Assembly: GCA_947574055.1 (NCBI GenBank)
Contig: CANPIC010000005.1
Span: 22,133-86,132, forward strand
DNA length: 64,000 bases
Direction of reading: 5' to 3'
From: an uncultured bacterium
Lineage (GTDB): Bacteria; Bacillota; Clostridia; Lachnospirales; Lachnospiraceae
In this document: positions 9,106 to 18,812 of the stretch, one piece after another
Layout: every line of letters starts with the position of its first letter
Position numbering within the stretch: position 1 is the stretch's first letter
The notes under the pieces: generated by a model
The model's database searches: none
What the model was told of the DNA's origin: nothing
The model's input: only the letters and a program-made list of their open reading frames with translations
Translations under genes and position numbers: made by a program

Positions 9106-11112
9106 TCAAAACAACACCCTTCCGATCTGATACACCGCCGTCGCGGCGCACCAGGCCAAAAGCAGCTGGAACACAACCATCTTGCCGGTAAATTTCCAGG
9201 AACCGCTCTCTTTTTTTACAGTGGCGATGGTAGCAGCGCAGGGGACATACAACAGGCAGAAAACCATAAGCGCATAGGCATTGAGCGGGCCAAAATCCGG
9301 TTTCTGCATATGAATACGATCGACTATCGCCGCCATCCCTGCCGCGGAGTCCGCATTGACCACCCCAAACAGCACCGTAAAGCTGGATACCACCACTTCC
9401 TTGGCCGAAATACCGGATATCAGTGCCACGGCGATCTGCCACATATCCAGTCCCGCAGGCGCCAGCAAAGGCATCATACTCCTGCCAATCATCGCACCGA
9501 AGCTGTCCGCCGCATCCTCCACCATCCCGTGCATGCCAAAATTCAGGACAAACCAGATGATAATGGAGGCAAGAAAGATGGTCGTCCCCGCTTTTTCCAG
9601 GTAATCCTTTAATTTCGTCCACACATAGATGCCGATCGTCCGAATGTTGGGCCGCTTATACTCCGGCAGTTCAATCAGCAGACAGTCCGCACTCTCTTTT
9701 CCTTTTTCCCGGCCATGAATCACAAGCGCAGACACGATCGCCACGATCATACCAATGGCATACATGGAAAACGCAGCCAATACTTTGCAATTTGCAAAAA
9801 ACATATCGGAAAACAGCACATAGATCGGCAGTCTGGCGGAACAGGACATAAACGGCGTGATCAGCATGGTCTTTCTCCGGTCCCGTTCTGTCTCCAGCGC
9901 CCGGGTAGCCATAATAGCAGGGACGGTGCAGCCAAAGCCAAGTACCATGGGCAAAAATGCCTTTCCCGACAGCCCCGCACGTCCCATAATATGATCCATG
10001 ACATAGGCCACTCTGGACATATAACCGCTGTCTTCCAGAATTGCCAGCGCCAAAAACAAAATAACTATATTGGGAATAAATGTAAGGATCCCGCCCACAC
10101 CAGCCATGATCCCTTCCACGATCAGGGAAATCAGCCAGGGGGCACATCTCACGGAAACAAGCAGCGATGAAACCTGCGCCGACAGAAAACCCAGCGCCAT
10201 CTCAAACCCGCCCTTCAGAAAATCCCCCACTGTAAAGGTGAGGAAAAAAACAAAACACATAATCAGCAAAAATATGGGCACACCCCAGAACGGATGGGTC
10301 AGTGTCCTGTCAATCCGATCTGTGGATGCCGCCTGTTTCTCTTTATGAAACAGCACTTCCCGGATAATATTCTCTATGTAGGCGTATTTTTTCTGAATGA
10401 TATCTTTCTCATAACTGCGTCCCACGACATTTTCAATCGAAATGGGGTGTTCATTCATCACATCTTCATCGTTTTCCAGCAGCTTAAGCGCGTGCCAGCG
10501 GATACTGGAATGTTGCGGATAGTGAGCCTGCATCATTTCTTCCAGCCGCGTGATCTTCTCTTCGATCTCCTTACCATAAGTCAGTACAGGACCGACGGCC
10601 CCTTCCTCACAGTGGTGAACCACTGCATGGAGCAAAATCCCCAGCCCCGTCCGCTTTGCGGCAGATACCGGCACCACCGGAATACCGCCCAGTAGTTCCG
10701 GCAGTCTGTGCAGATCAATCTCCATCCCTCTCTCACTGACGATATCCATCATATTGAGTGCCAATATTACCGGTTTCCCAAGTTCCAGCAGCTGCAGTGT
10801 CAGATACAGGTTCCGTTCAAGCGAGGAGGCATCCACCACATTGACGACGGCATCGATCTCGTCGTCCATCACACACTGTCTTGTCACCTTTTCTTCTATC
10901 GTATAGCAGGTCAGAGAATAGATACCCGGTGTATCGACAATGGTCAGACTGCAGTCCTCGTACTGGGCAGACCCTTCTTTCTTTTCCACTGTCACGCCGG
11001 GCCAGTTAGCCACCTTCAGACGCGAACCCGTCACCGCATTAAACAGTGTGGTCTTACCGCAGTTTGGGTTGCCTACGAATGCCACCCTGATCTTTTTTTC
11101 GGATTCTGTCAT
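9106..11112 (-). CDS. feoB: Ferrous iron transporter FeoB
   Basis: Inner-membrane GTP-gated Fe2+ uptake protein, 668 residues. The N-terminal G domain has G1 GNPNCGKTT (about 12), G3 DTPGIYSL, G4 NMMD and a GDI helix. The membrane part carries the two Gate segments, including GFGCTVPAIMATRALETERDR and SGISAKEVVVSSFTVLFG. The ATG at 11112 has AAGGAG upstream and overlaps the feoA stop (ATGA). The 215 bases after its stop up to the hydrogenase start contain only AT-rich sequence without a convincing terminator. Confidence 0.95.
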   Translation of the reverse strand: MTESEKKIRVAFVGNPNCGKTTLFNAVTGSRLKVANWPGVTVEKKEGSAQYEDCSLTIVDTPGIYSLTCYTIEEKVTRQCVMDDEIDAVVNVVDASSLERNLYLTLQLLELGKPVILALNMMDIVSERGMEIDLHRLPELLGGIPVVPVSAAKRTGLGILLHAVVHHCEEGAVGPVLTYGKEIEEKITRLEEMMQAHYPQHSSIRWHALKLLENDEDVMNEHPISIENVVGRSYEKDIIQKKYAYIENIIREVLFHKEKQAASTDRIDRTLTHPFWGVPIFLLIMCFVFFLTFTVGDFLKGGFEMALGFLSAQVSSLLVSVRCAPWLISLIVEGIMAGVGGILTFIPNIVILFLALAILEDSGYMSRVAYVMDHIMGRAGLSGKAFLPMVLGFGCTVPAIMATRALETERDRRKTMLITPFMSCSARLPIYVLFSDMFFANCKVLAAFSMYAIGMIVAIVSALVIHGREKGKESADCLLIELPEYKRPNIRTIGIYVWTKLKDYLEKAGTTIFLASIIIWFVLNFGMHGMVEDAADSFGAMIGRSMMPLLAPAGLDMWQIAVALISGISAKEVVVSSFTVLFGVVNADSAAGMAAIVDRIHMQKPDFGPLNAYALMVFCLLYVPCAATIATVKKESGSWKFTGKMVVFQLLLAWCAATAVYQIGRVLF

Positions 11113-11351
11113 ATGGCACACTCCTTTTCCCTCAATTCCGTCACTTCGATACAGGACGAGATATGCCTGCCCAGCGCCAGTCTTGTTCCTCTCACCTGTA
11201 TAATCATGGCACCCTGCCGCTTCCGGTTCAGTATCTTCACACATGTCCCGTCATTGATCCCCAGCGCCTGCAGCCTGCGTGTTACGGCTGCTTCCACAAA
11301 TACGCTTTTTACCTGATAAGAAGCCCCTGTTGTTCCGTCATACAGCGTCAT
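11109..11351 (-). CDS. feoA: Ferrous iron transport accessory protein FeoA
   Basis: An 80-residue SH3-fold protein that binds FeoB and supports iron uptake. It shows the usual pattern of an N-terminal strand, the VTRRLQALGI helix-turn, KILNRKRQGAMIIQVRGTRLALGRHISSCIEV, and a short tail. GGGGGA precedes the ATG. It is coupled to feoB by a 4-base overlap. The two form a minimal feoAB operon without feoC. Confidence 0.93.
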   Translation of the reverse strand: MTLYDGTTGASYQVKSVFVEAAVTRRLQALGINDGTCVKILNRKRQGAMIIQVRGTRLALGRHISSCIEVTELREKECAI

Positions 11352-11421
11352 TTGTCAAATCCCCCTGCCTTTTTATTCTGCCACTACCTGATCCGCCAGA
11401 CAGATGACAGCTTTTGTGTCT

Positions 11422-11427
11422 ATTATA
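11422..11427 (-). promoter_or_regulatory. -10 element upstream of feoAB
   Basis: A perfect minus-strand TATAAT lies about 70 bases before feoA. A weak TTTCAA is 17 bases upstream of it. I see no clear Fur- or IdeR-type palindrome. Confidence 0.4.
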
Positions 11428-11455
11428 GCAGGTTTCTCTTCTTTTTGAAACTCCT

Positions 11456-12883
11456 CTATTTCTTTGCACCGGGCAGACGCAGACGGAACACCCGCCGCAT
11501 CAGTTCCTTCCCGTGAAAGGGAATCAGTGGATAAATATAACTGGTATTGGCCACAGTTTTGTTACATGCAATACTCAGCAGGCACAGGAGTATGGCGCCG
11601 ATATAGCCCCACAGTCCAAATAACGCCGTGGCTATCAGATTGATAATCCGCATAAATTTCAGCGCATAGCCCAGTTCATAACTGGACTGGGTATAGTTGG
11701 CAATGGCCACAAATGCCATATAGAGCATCACTTCCGAGTTAAACCAGCCACTGTTTACCGAAAACTCTCCCAGTACCAGTGCCGCCATGACACTGAGCGG
11801 TGTGCTGAGCATATTAGGGGTATTGACCGCCGCCAGACGCAGGCCGTCGATGGCGAGCTCTAAGATAAGAAACTGCCAGAGCAGCGGCAGATTCATCTCA
11901 TCTTTGATCCGGATGAAAGCAAAGGCTTGTGGTATCCACTGCGGATTCTGCGTCAGCAGCAAATAGGTAGGCGTCAGAAAATATGTGATAAAGGCAATCA
12001 GAAACCTCGAAAACCGCAGATAAGTGCCGGTAATCGGCGGGAAATAATAATCATCCGCTTCATCTATGACATCAAACACGGTCGTCGGCGTAATCATGGC
12101 CGAAGGGGAATTGTCCACCAGAATCACAATATTGCCTTCCAGTATATGCGCCGCCGCCGTATCGGGACGTTCTGTAAATTTGAATTTGGGAAACGGATTG
12201 TACCAGCTTCGCTTGTACAGACATTCCGCCAGACTTTCCTGATTCATGGTTAATGCGTCCACGCGGATATTGCGAATCCCGTCTTTGATCTTATTTAAAA
12301 AAGCCTGATCCACCCGGGAATCCATATAACAAAGTACGATATCGGTCTGCGAACTTTCGCCCGCATTCATCATTTCCATACACAGATCCGTACTTCTGAT
12401 TCTTCTGCGGATCAAAGCCGTATTAAAGACAACTGTCTCCACAAAGCCGTCTTTGGAGCCCCGCAGCACCTTATCTTTTTCCGGCTCAGACACGCTTCTG
12501 GCCGGATAGGTACGGGAGTCGATGAGAATGGCCTTCTCATACCCCTCTATCAGCAGAACCAGAACCCCCGACATAAGATTATGGATGATCTCTTCCCACG
12601 TATCATTGACATCCACTTCCACATAGGGCATATGCTTTTTCAGCATTTCATGGACATTCTCTGCCATCTCCTGCGCTGTCAGCTCCATAAAATACTGCAG
12701 CAGTTTCTCCATCAGTTCGTCTTTACAAAACCCGTCAATAAAATAAAAACCGGCCTCTTTTCCGCCGATATGAATCACCCGGTATACCATATCGAAATTT
12801 TTATCGACGCAGAGCGTCTCCTTCAGATAAGCCATATCATCAGAAAACCTGCCTGTCATCTTTGTCTGTGTCTGACTTTGCAT
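11456..12883 (-). CDS. spoVAF: GerA-family spore germination protein, SpoVAF-like
   Basis: A 475-residue membrane protein of the GerA A-subunit family. The cytosolic N-terminal half contains GSKDGFVETVVFNTALIRRRIR and CYMDSRVD. The C-terminal half has about five membrane helices, including ILELAIDGLRLAAVNTPNM and MLYMAFVAIANYTQSSYELGYALKF. The pattern DGFCKDELM and the VDVND segment fit SpoVAF, which sits with the dipicolinic-acid channel. Here it stands alone without spoVA genes. The ATG at 12883 has GAAAGGAG in front; 18 residues of in-frame upstream sequence are unlikely to be translated. A sigma-G-type promoter precedes it, consistent with forespore expression. The exact orthology (SpoVAF versus another GerA paralog) is uncertain. 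Confidence 0.85.
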   Translation of the reverse strand: MQSQTQTKMTGRFSDDMAYLKETLCVDKNFDMVYRVIHIGGKEAGFYFIDGFCKDELMEKLLQYFMELTAQEMAENVHEMLKKHMPYVEVDVNDTWEEIIHNLMSGVLVLLIEGYEKAILIDSRTYPARSVSEPEKDKVLRGSKDGFVETVVFNTALIRRRIRSTDLCMEMMNAGESSQTDIVLCYMDSRVDQAFLNKIKDGIRNIRVDALTMNQESLAECLYKRSWYNPFPKFKFTERPDTAAAHILEGNIVILVDNSPSAMITPTTVFDVIDEADDYYFPPITGTYLRFSRFLIAFITYFLTPTYLLLTQNPQWIPQAFAFIRIKDEMNLPLLWQFLILELAIDGLRLAAVNTPNMLSTPLSVMAALVLGEFSVNSGWFNSEVMLYMAFVAIANYTQSSYELGYALKFMRIINLIATALFGLWGYIGAILLCLLSIACNKTVANTSYIYPLIPFHGKELMRRVFRLRLPGAKK

Positions 12884-12950
12884 AAAAAACTCCTTTCGGA
12901 CATGGGGGGAAATCCGTATCATGTACCTGCTGCACATGAATACATTTCCT

Positions 12951-12980
12951 TATTATGTCTCGAAAGGAGTGTTTTCATAC
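12951..12980 (-). promoter_or_regulatory. Sigma-G-type promoter of the spoVAF-like gene
   Basis: Minus strand GTATG (12976-12980), exactly 18 bases, then CATAATA (12951-12957). This matches the forespore sigma-G pattern gMATR-N18-CATnMTA at every position but one. It lies about 70 bases before the start codon of a gene expected to be forespore specific. Confidence 0.6.
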
Positions 12981-13001
12981 AGTCTGATCAATTTCTCCCG
13001 C

Positions 13002-13511
13002 TCAGTTCGTGCTGCCAAAGCCGCCCGTACGCACGGTCTCTGTCTCATCATCCGTTGTCAGGCCATACTCCAGGAAAATACCCTGTATAAAACCTGCCCC
13101 CCGGTCGACCCGCAGTTCCATCCCCACTTTGGAGTCGTTGGTAATCCGGACCATGATATGTCCCTCGTTATCCGCGTAAAAATAATCGCTGTCAATAATC
13201 CCCACAGTATTATTCAGCTGGAAACGATATTTGAACCCCAGGCCGCTTCTGGGATACAGCATCAGCACCCAGTCCTCTTCCATCTCCACCCGGATTCCGG
13301 TAGGAAGCAAAAGTTCCTTTCCGGGACTGATATTAAAGGTAATCGGGGAATGGAAGTCATAGCCCGCACTTCCTTTGGTAGCTCTGGTGGGGAGTTTCAG
13401 CTGTTCATAAATCTCATTGATCTCCGCCTCCGTAAAACCGGGTACAGCCTTATGCAGATCTTCTCCAAACCGTTCTCTACTTACTTTGTAAAATTTTGCA
13501 ACTCGTTTCAT
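13002..13511 (-). CDS. dut: dUTP diphosphatase
   Basis: Trimeric dUTPase (dUTP to dUMP and PPi), keeping uracil out of DNA and supplying dUMP. It is 169 residues. The five family motifs are present in order: ATKGSAGYDF (motif 1), YPRSGLGFK (2), NTVGIIDSDY (3, with the catalytic Asp), RGAGFIQGIF (4) and C-terminal GGFGSTN (5). An extra about 35-residue helical N-terminus is seen. The start at 13511 has GGGAGGAT before it. It follows nrdG by 74 bases, fitting a nucleotide-supply operon. Confidence 0.93.
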   Translation of the reverse strand: MKRVAKFYKVSRERFGEDLHKAVPGFTEAEINEIYEQLKLPTRATKGSAGYDFHSPITFNISPGKELLLPTGIRVEMEEDWVLMLYPRSGLGFKYRFQLNNTVGIIDSDYFYADNEGHIMVRITNDSKVGMELRVDRGAGFIQGIFLEYGLTTDDETETVRTGGFGSTN

Positions 13512-13585
13512 CTTATCCTCCCTTTGTCTTTTGCCTGATCCCTGCAGAACCAGCAAGATGGCGGTTCTCATACCTTCTCTGCCTT

Positions 13586-14101
13586 TCACTCTGCTGCATA
13601 ATCGCCGCAGTACAGCACCGGGGACGCTCCCGGGCCCGCCGCCAGACTTTTCCTTACATCAATCACTCTCTGATTCCTGCTGCCTTTCCACATCAGGTTC
13701 GGATCGTGTTCCTCTATGTGAAATTCACCATCCACCAGCACATCAATCTGTGCCATCACCGGATCATCGCACACATGTTCCCAGACATCCCCTGTATAGA
13801 GCCAGATCGTCTTATCCGGCATCTCTGCTCTGATCTCGCGCACCAGATTTCTCACTTCCGCCCGGTTAGACGGGTGGAGCGGGTCACCGCCGGAAAAAGT
13901 AACACCCGATATGTATGGCTTTTCCAGCTGCGCAAACAATTCTGCCCTGGCTGCTTCGTCAAACAGGAGCCCACCGTTTGGGTCCCATGTGACCGGATTG
14001 TGACACTCCCGGCAGCAGTGAGAACAGCCTGCCACCCAGAGCACCACCCGCAGCCCGTCCCCGTTGAGCATATCATCTTTTGTTATATTATGATAACGCA
14101 T
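13586..14101 (-). CDS. nrdG: Anaerobic ribonucleotide reductase activating protein
   Basis: Radical-SAM activase that installs the glycyl radical in NrdD. It is 171 residues, the usual length. The cluster-binding motif near residue 26 reads CSHCCRECHNP, a CX3CX2C arrangement carrying one extra Cys. The SAM-binding FSGGDPL (about 61) and WLYTGDVWE follow. It lies directly after nrdD with a 24-base gap and shares its operon. Confidence 0.94.
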   Translation of the reverse strand: MRYHNITKDDMLNGDGLRVVLWVAGCSHCCRECHNPVTWDPNGGLLFDEAARAELFAQLEKPYISGVTFSGGDPLHPSNRAEVRNLVREIRAEMPDKTIWLYTGDVWEHVCDDPVMAQIDVLVDGEFHIEEHDPNLMWKGSRNQRVIDVRKSLAAGPGASPVLYCGDYAAE

Positions 14102-14125
14102 CGCTTCTCTCCTGCCTGCATATTC

Positions 14126-16312
14126 CTACATACTGATCCTGTCTGCAATCTCAGCCATCTTGGCATCATTCAGACGGGTATCCCCATGAATGCGGGAATA
14201 AGACAGATAGCCGTTCATCCGGTCAATCTTGGTCAGATTATGACTGCCACATTGGGGACAGACGTCCATCTCCAGTTCCTGATGCCCGCAGTCATCACAG
14301 TATGCCAGGGACAGATTGACCCCCTCATACAGTCCCATATCCATGGCCCGGCGGATCAGCGTCCGGATAGCTTCCAGATTATAATCAATGGGATATTTCA
14401 CATACTGGATTTTGCCGCCGTTTGACATCTCCCAGAAGCGATATTCCTTATCCTGCTTTTCAATGGGGGTGATATCTTCCGTCACATGACAATGGAAACT
14501 GTTGCTCACATACTCCCGGTCGGAAACACCCTCCACAATGCCATATTTTTCCCGGAACTGTCTGACCTGCAGACCACAAAGATTCTCTGCCGGCGTACCA
14601 TAGATCGCATAGAGGTTCTGATCCTGCTCCTTAAATTCATTCACCTTCTGGTTGATATGCTCCAGTACTTCCAGTGCGAAGGCCCCGTCTTCCACCAGTG
14701 ACTTGCCGTTATAAAGTTCCTGCAGTTCATGCAAAGCCGTGATGCCAAAAGATGCGGTGGCCGATTTCAGAATCGGCTTAATCTTATCGCTCAGCTTCAG
14801 ATGACCGCCCAGGAAACCGCCCTCACAGTAAGCCAGAGGATTCGTCGAGGCACGCATCTCTCCCAGATAGGCATATGTCCTGATATGAAGCTGCCGGATC
14901 AGATTCAGATAATAGTCCAGCACTTCATAAAAATCCCGGCTTTCCTGTCTGGCCTTGGCCAGAATCATGGGCAGATGCAGCGAAACGGCCCCGATGTTAA
15001 AGCGGCCCACAAAGACCGGTACATCCTTATCATCCAGGGGATGCATCCCTCCCCTTTCATACCAGGGAGAGAGAAATGCACGACAGCCCATGGGCGAAAT
15101 GATCTTGCCATACTGTTTATACATACTGGCAATATATCCCCTGCCCGTCAGCGACAGCCAGTCCGGGTACATCGTCCTGGCGGAGCACTTCACGCCCGCC
15201 TCAAACACATCTTCCAGTTCCTTTCCCGGTCCGTGCAGATTCTCATCGTACAAAAACACGATTTTCGGAAACAGGACCGGCTTTTTACACGCCGCTTTGC
15301 CCTGCCCTTTGCGCCGCACATCCAGCATGGAAATCGTGGCCAGTTTTGCAAAACGGCCCCTGCCGGTCCCTGCGCTCACCGTGATAAAGGGATAATCGCC
15401 CCGGCTGCTGGCAACGGTATTAAACTTGTATTCCCAGCCCTGAAACCCCTGTTCAAATTCTCTGACCACATCGGCCCAGGCTTCCTCCTCCGCCCGCTCA
15501 CGCGCGATGCCCAGACGCATATATTTGTCGATGGCCCGCCGGTAAGATTTTTCCGCATAGGGTTCCAGAATCAGATCCACACTGGGCACAGTGAACCCGC
15601 CATACTGCTGGCTGGCGGCGCTGAGGACGATATCACCGATTACATCAAATGCCACATCCAGCGTTTTCGGCTCATTATACCAGATATTTCCCATCTCAAA
15701 ACCGCCGGATAACACATGTTCCACATCAAAAAGACAGCAGTTCATCGTATCCCTTCTGGCCGACATATCATGGACATAAATATAACCATCCCGGCAGGCC
15801 TGGATTTCCTCGGTCGTCATAAAAAATTTCTGGTACAGTTCCTTGTTCAGCTGATTGAAAATCAGACTTCTCTTGGTCGACACCAGCGCGGAGTCCGTGT
15901 TAGCATTCTCTTTGTCCCCCACATACATAATGGACTGGCTCTTTTTGTATACATCGTCCAGCATCCGTACAAAGTCCTGCTTGTAATTGCGGTAATCGCG
16001 ATAACTCTTGGCCACAATCGGTTTGACCTGTTCCAGGGCACTCTCCACGATATTGTGCATCACCGGAATGGGTACTGCATCCTCCCCCATCTCCTCCACT
16101 TTTTCTATTACATACTGACAGATATGCTCCTTTTCCTGATCCGTAAACTTCGTCAGGGCGCGGTAAGCCGACTTTCCCACCGCGTCAATCACCTTCTGTA
16201 CATTGAAGGCCTCCCGGCTTTTGTCCTTTTTGATCACCCATATCTGCCGCATAGGTTTGAACTGCAGACTGTAATCCGTTGTATCTTCCTTTTCCCTTGC
16301 TGTCGTACGCAT
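14126..16312 (-). CDS. nrdD: Anaerobic ribonucleoside-triphosphate reductase
   Basis: Class III, oxygen-sensitive reductase converting NTPs to dNTPs with a glycyl radical. It is 728 residues. An ATP-cone (about 25-115, KKDKSREAFNVQKVIDAVGKSA) is followed by the ten-stranded barrel. A zinc-binding C-terminal CDDC...CPQC pair and the radical site RMNGYLS with Gly701 come near the end. The ATG at 16312 has GGGAGG in front. It is followed by nrdG. No class I or II reductase is in the window, in line with an obligate anaerobe. Confidence 0.96.
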   Translation of the reverse strand: MRTTAREKEDTTDYSLQFKPMRQIWVIKKDKSREAFNVQKVIDAVGKSAYRALTKFTDQEKEHICQYVIEKVEEMGEDAVPIPVMHNIVESALEQVKPIVAKSYRDYRNYKQDFVRMLDDVYKKSQSIMYVGDKENANTDSALVSTKRSLIFNQLNKELYQKFFMTTEEIQACRDGYIYVHDMSARRDTMNCCLFDVEHVLSGGFEMGNIWYNEPKTLDVAFDVIGDIVLSAASQQYGGFTVPSVDLILEPYAEKSYRRAIDKYMRLGIARERAEEEAWADVVREFEQGFQGWEYKFNTVASSRGDYPFITVSAGTGRGRFAKLATISMLDVRRKGQGKAACKKPVLFPKIVFLYDENLHGPGKELEDVFEAGVKCSARTMYPDWLSLTGRGYIASMYKQYGKIISPMGCRAFLSPWYERGGMHPLDDKDVPVFVGRFNIGAVSLHLPMILAKARQESRDFYEVLDYYLNLIRQLHIRTYAYLGEMRASTNPLAYCEGGFLGGHLKLSDKIKPILKSATASFGITALHELQELYNGKSLVEDGAFALEVLEHINQKVNEFKEQDQNLYAIYGTPAENLCGLQVRQFREKYGIVEGVSDREYVSNSFHCHVTEDITPIEKQDKEYRFWEMSNGGKIQYVKYPIDYNLEAIRTLIRRAMDMGLYEGVNLSLAYCDDCGHQELEMDVCPQCGSHNLTKIDRMNGYLSYSRIHGDTRLNDAKMAEIADRISM

Positions 16313-16360
16313 CGGTAATCCTCCCGTGTTTCTGCCGATCTGTTGTGTCCCTGTCCACGG

Positions 16361-16531
16361 TCAGTTTGCGGTTTCCCCGGCCTCACTGCCAACGGCGGCT
16401 GCCGTTTTTTTATCTTTCGCCTTTCTCCACTTCACCCCGGTTATGCAGGCTGTCACTGCCAGCGCCACAAAGACCAGAAACAGTATCAGATATGATACGA
16501 AATATCCCAGAAAAGCACTTAAGTTTGCCAT
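16361..16531 (-). CDS. Small single-helix membrane protein upstream of nrdD
   Basis: A 56-residue protein with an N-terminal hydrophobic helix (about 6-34) followed by a basic, Ala-rich cytosolic tail (KWRKAKDKKTAAA). I do not recognise a family. It starts at the ATG at 16531 with AGAAAGGAT in front. It lies 48 bases before nrdD and shares its promoter, so it may be a membrane-associated accessory of the operon or unrelated. Conservation next to nrdD in other genomes would decide. Confidence 0.55.
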   Translation of the reverse strand: MANLSAFLGYFVSYLILFLVFVALAVTACITGVKWRKAKDKKTAAAVGSEAGETAN

Positions 16532-16563
16532 ATCCTTTCTCCCTTTCCTCTTCACTGTCTATC

Positions 16564-16596
16564 CCGGCACCTGATACCAAAAGGTATCATTGCCGG
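16564..16596 (-). other. Strong leader hairpin before the nrdD operon
   Basis: Two nested stems, CCGGC/GCCGG outside and TGATACC/GGTATCA inside, around an AAAA loop. It lies between the promoter at 16610-16638 and the first gene at 16531, so it is in the 5' leader. There is no T-run. It may also serve as the 3' end of the rnhA transcript. Confidence 0.5.
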
Positions 16597-16609
16597 ACCA
16601 TACGCATTT

Positions 16610-16638
16610 ATTATATACAATCCGCTCTCAAAAAGCAA
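16610..16638 (-). promoter_or_regulatory. Sigma-A promoter of the small-membrane-protein/nrdDG/dut operon
   Basis: Minus strand TTGCTT (16633-16638), 17 bases, TATAAT (16610-16615). It begins one base after the rnhA stop codon and points into the nrd operon. Confidence 0.6.
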
Positions 16639-17112
16639 TCATGCCTGAAAAATATCGTCAAGCAGATGCGTCCCATCCGCCGCCGTGGTCGCCAACAGAT
16701 CACAGCGTTCATTCTCCGGATGCCCGTTATGTCCCTTCACCCAGGTAAACCGTACCTGATGAGGCCGTCGGGCTGCCAGGAGCCGCTGCCAGAGATCCAC
16801 ATTTTTCACCGGTCCCGCCGAACCCTTCCAGCCCTTTTTCAGCCAGCCGTCAATCCACTTTTTATTAAAGGCATCCGTCACATACTTGGAATCCGAGATC
16901 ACTTCCACTTCACAAGGCTTAGTCAGCGCTTCCAGGCCGATGATCACCGCCATCAGTTCCATCCTGTTATTCGTCGTCTTTTTATAACCGGCACTGTATT
17001 CCCTTGTATGCAATACCCCTGCACGGTCTGTATAGTGCAGGATCGTCCCATACCCGCCCGGGCCGTCCGGATTGCCTCTGGCTGATCCATCCGTATAAAT
17101 TGTCACTTTCAT
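16639..17112 (-). CDS. rnhA: Ribonuclease HI
   Basis: Endonuclease removing RNA from RNA-DNA hybrids. It is 157 residues. The catalytic set is intact: Asp8 in [10 protein letters not shown], Glu in NNRMELMAV (about 52), Asp in VISDSKYV (about 74) and Asp in NERCDLLA (about 138). The basic handle ([13 protein letters not shown]) is present. Its ATG overlaps the stop of the MutS-like gene (ATGA). Confidence 0.95.
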   Translation of the reverse strand: MKVTIYTDGSARGNPDGPGGYGTILHYTDRAGVLHTREYSAGYKKTTNNRMELMAVIIGLEALTKPCEVEVISDSKYVTDAFNKKWIDGWLKKGWKGSAGPVKNVDLWQRLLAARRPHQVRFTWVKGHNGHPENERCDLLATTAADGTHLLDDIFQA

Positions 17113-18812
17113 ATCCTGATATCCTCCGCTTGAAATCCCCGTATCTCTTCCGCGCGCCGGAATGCCTCCTCCACAATTTCTTCTCCATACCCTACCGCAG
17201 CCAACAGCCGGATCGCATTAGTCGTATCCGCACGCCCGGGCAGCAGTCTGTATGAAAATATCATATCGCCGCCCTTTACTTCTTCTGTAAAATAATAAGT
17301 ATCATATTCGTTCTCCAACAGCCAGGTCAGCTCCCTGTCATGGGTTGCCGCAAAGCAGATAACCTCCGGCGGCCCAAGATGCCGCAGAATCGAGGCGGCG
17401 GCCGCGATCCGTTCCACACTTCCTGTCCCGCGCAGAATCTCATCCACAAAGCAGGCCACCGGCAAAGCTCCCTCCCTTTTGGCATCCAGTATCCGCTTCA
17501 GCGAAAGTATTTCTGCCATGTAGCTGCTCTTGCCGCCCTGCAGGTCCCCGCCATCTGCCATGGCAGTAAAAATATGACAAAACGGGGCGCAAAACGCTGC
17601 CGCCAGCGCTGTGTGAATGGTCTGGGCCAGCAGCAGATTCACCGCGATGGTTTTTAAAAACGTGGACTTTCCCGAAGCATTGGAGCCGGTCAGCAGGATT
17701 CCCTTTGTCTCTGTCACCACAATACTGTTGGCGACAGGTTGCTCCAGCAACGGATGCACACAGTCGCAGACCGTGACTCCCGCGCTGCCACTGCCGCCGC
17801 ACAGAGTGGGGATACAGTACACATCCAGCGACATGCGATACAGACTGACGCTGATACTGGCATCCACATACCCCACAAAAGCATACCCTGCCCGCAGCTC
17901 CTCTTCCAGAGAAAGGATCTTTTCCTGCAGTGCCATGAACTGAACAATATCAGGATGAAGCAGCATACGGATATAATCTCCCAAAAGAGAAAGCGGGCCA
18001 TTCCCGCTGCGGCACTGCCTGATCCAGAAACTATGACGCTGCAGCCTCTTCAGCTTCCTGATACAGACTGCCATCTCCGAGCAGCGGGAATCCGCTTCTG
18101 CCCTGCGGCATATCTCCCGGGGCAGGGCATGGTACAGCTGCTCCAGGCTTCGTATCATAGCAAGCAGCCATGCGATATGCCTCAGAAACGGCAATACCTG
18201 GGCCCGCCTGCTAAAATACGTGACCATCTGTATGATCAGGACGAAAAGCAGCAGGCATATCCCCGGCCCGCCTGCCCATATGGCCATCAGACCGGCAAGC
18301 AGACACGCCACCCAGCCCCCATATTCCCTGATCGGTTTTTCCGGCGGGCGCGCCTTCATGGCACGCAGACAGTCCGCAAAGGGACTTCCCTTCTCTTTCC
18401 CCACAGCTGCCAGAATCTCCTGTATCCGAATCCGCTCCTCCTCATGTGTGGTAAAATAGGCGACAGCATCCTCCCATCTTTGTACCTCCTCTGCCGTTTC
18501 CGCCGGCTGATGAAGCGCCCTGTACAAGTATTCCGTCCCCGCCTGGGAAAGGGTATAATCCAGCCTTTTGAACACAGAGTCCATCTCCAGTTCTTCCCAG
18601 GTAATGCGGTCGATACAAAATCTGCCGTTCTCTGCCTTCCTTTCGAAAACGGGAACAGATGTTTCTCTCCCGTAAGCCCGCGGCGGTTTTCCGCAGCCCT
18701 CACGCAGCCGCGTATGCAATGCCCGCTTTCTTTGCCGCTCCTCCCGTATCCCGCTGACCAGCAAAAAGACAACAGCCGCCACAACAATGAGCGGTATCAG
18801 TGCATAACTCAT
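17109..18812 (-). CDS. Membrane-anchored MutS-family ATPase
   Basis: A 567-residue protein with the MutS core and ATPase domains but no mismatch-recognition N-terminus. It starts with a transmembrane helix (about 4-20), then a helical region with a further hydrophobic pair (about 168-200), then the lever/clamp helices. The ATPase has Walker [11 protein letters not shown] (about 375), the [15 protein letters not shown] signature, Walker [12 protein letters not shown] (about 440) and ATHDREL. It is not MutS or MutS2; the family is often just called MutS-related. Its role is unknown. It is coupled to both neighbours by ATGA overlaps, between a metallo-hydrolase and RNase HI. Confidence 0.85.
   Translation of the reverse strand: MSYALIPLIVVAAVVFLLVSGIREERQRKRALHTRLREGCGKPPRAYGRETSVPVFERKAENGRFCIDRITWEELEMDSVFKRLDYTLSQAGTEYLYRALHQPAETAEEVQRWEDAVAYFTTHEEERIRIQEILAAVGKEKGSPFADCLRAMKARPPEKPIREYGGWVACLLAGLMAIWAGGPGICLLLFVLIIQMVTYFSRRAQVLPFLRHIAWLLAMIRSLEQLYHALPREICRRAEADSRCSEMAVCIRKLKRLQRHSFWIRQCRSGNGPLSLLGDYIRMLLHPDIVQFMALQEKILSLEEELRAGYAFVGYVDASISVSLYRMSLDVYCIPTLCGGSGSAGVTVCDCVHPLLEQPVANSIVVTETKGILLTGSNASGKSTFLKTIAVNLLLAQTIHTALAAAFCAPFCHIFTAMADGGDLQGGKSSYMAEILSLKRILDAKREGALPVACFVDEILRGTGSVERIAAAASILRHLGPPEVICFAATHDRELTWLLENEYDTYYFTEEVKGGDMIFSYRLLPGRADTTNAIRLLAAVGYGEEIVEEAFRRAEEIRGFQAEDIRI

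Noticed and set aside
9055..9622. Long frames on both strands (about 185 codons) within the 3' end of feoB
   Set aside because: They lie opposite or out of frame to intact FeoB membrane helices with clear Gate motifs.
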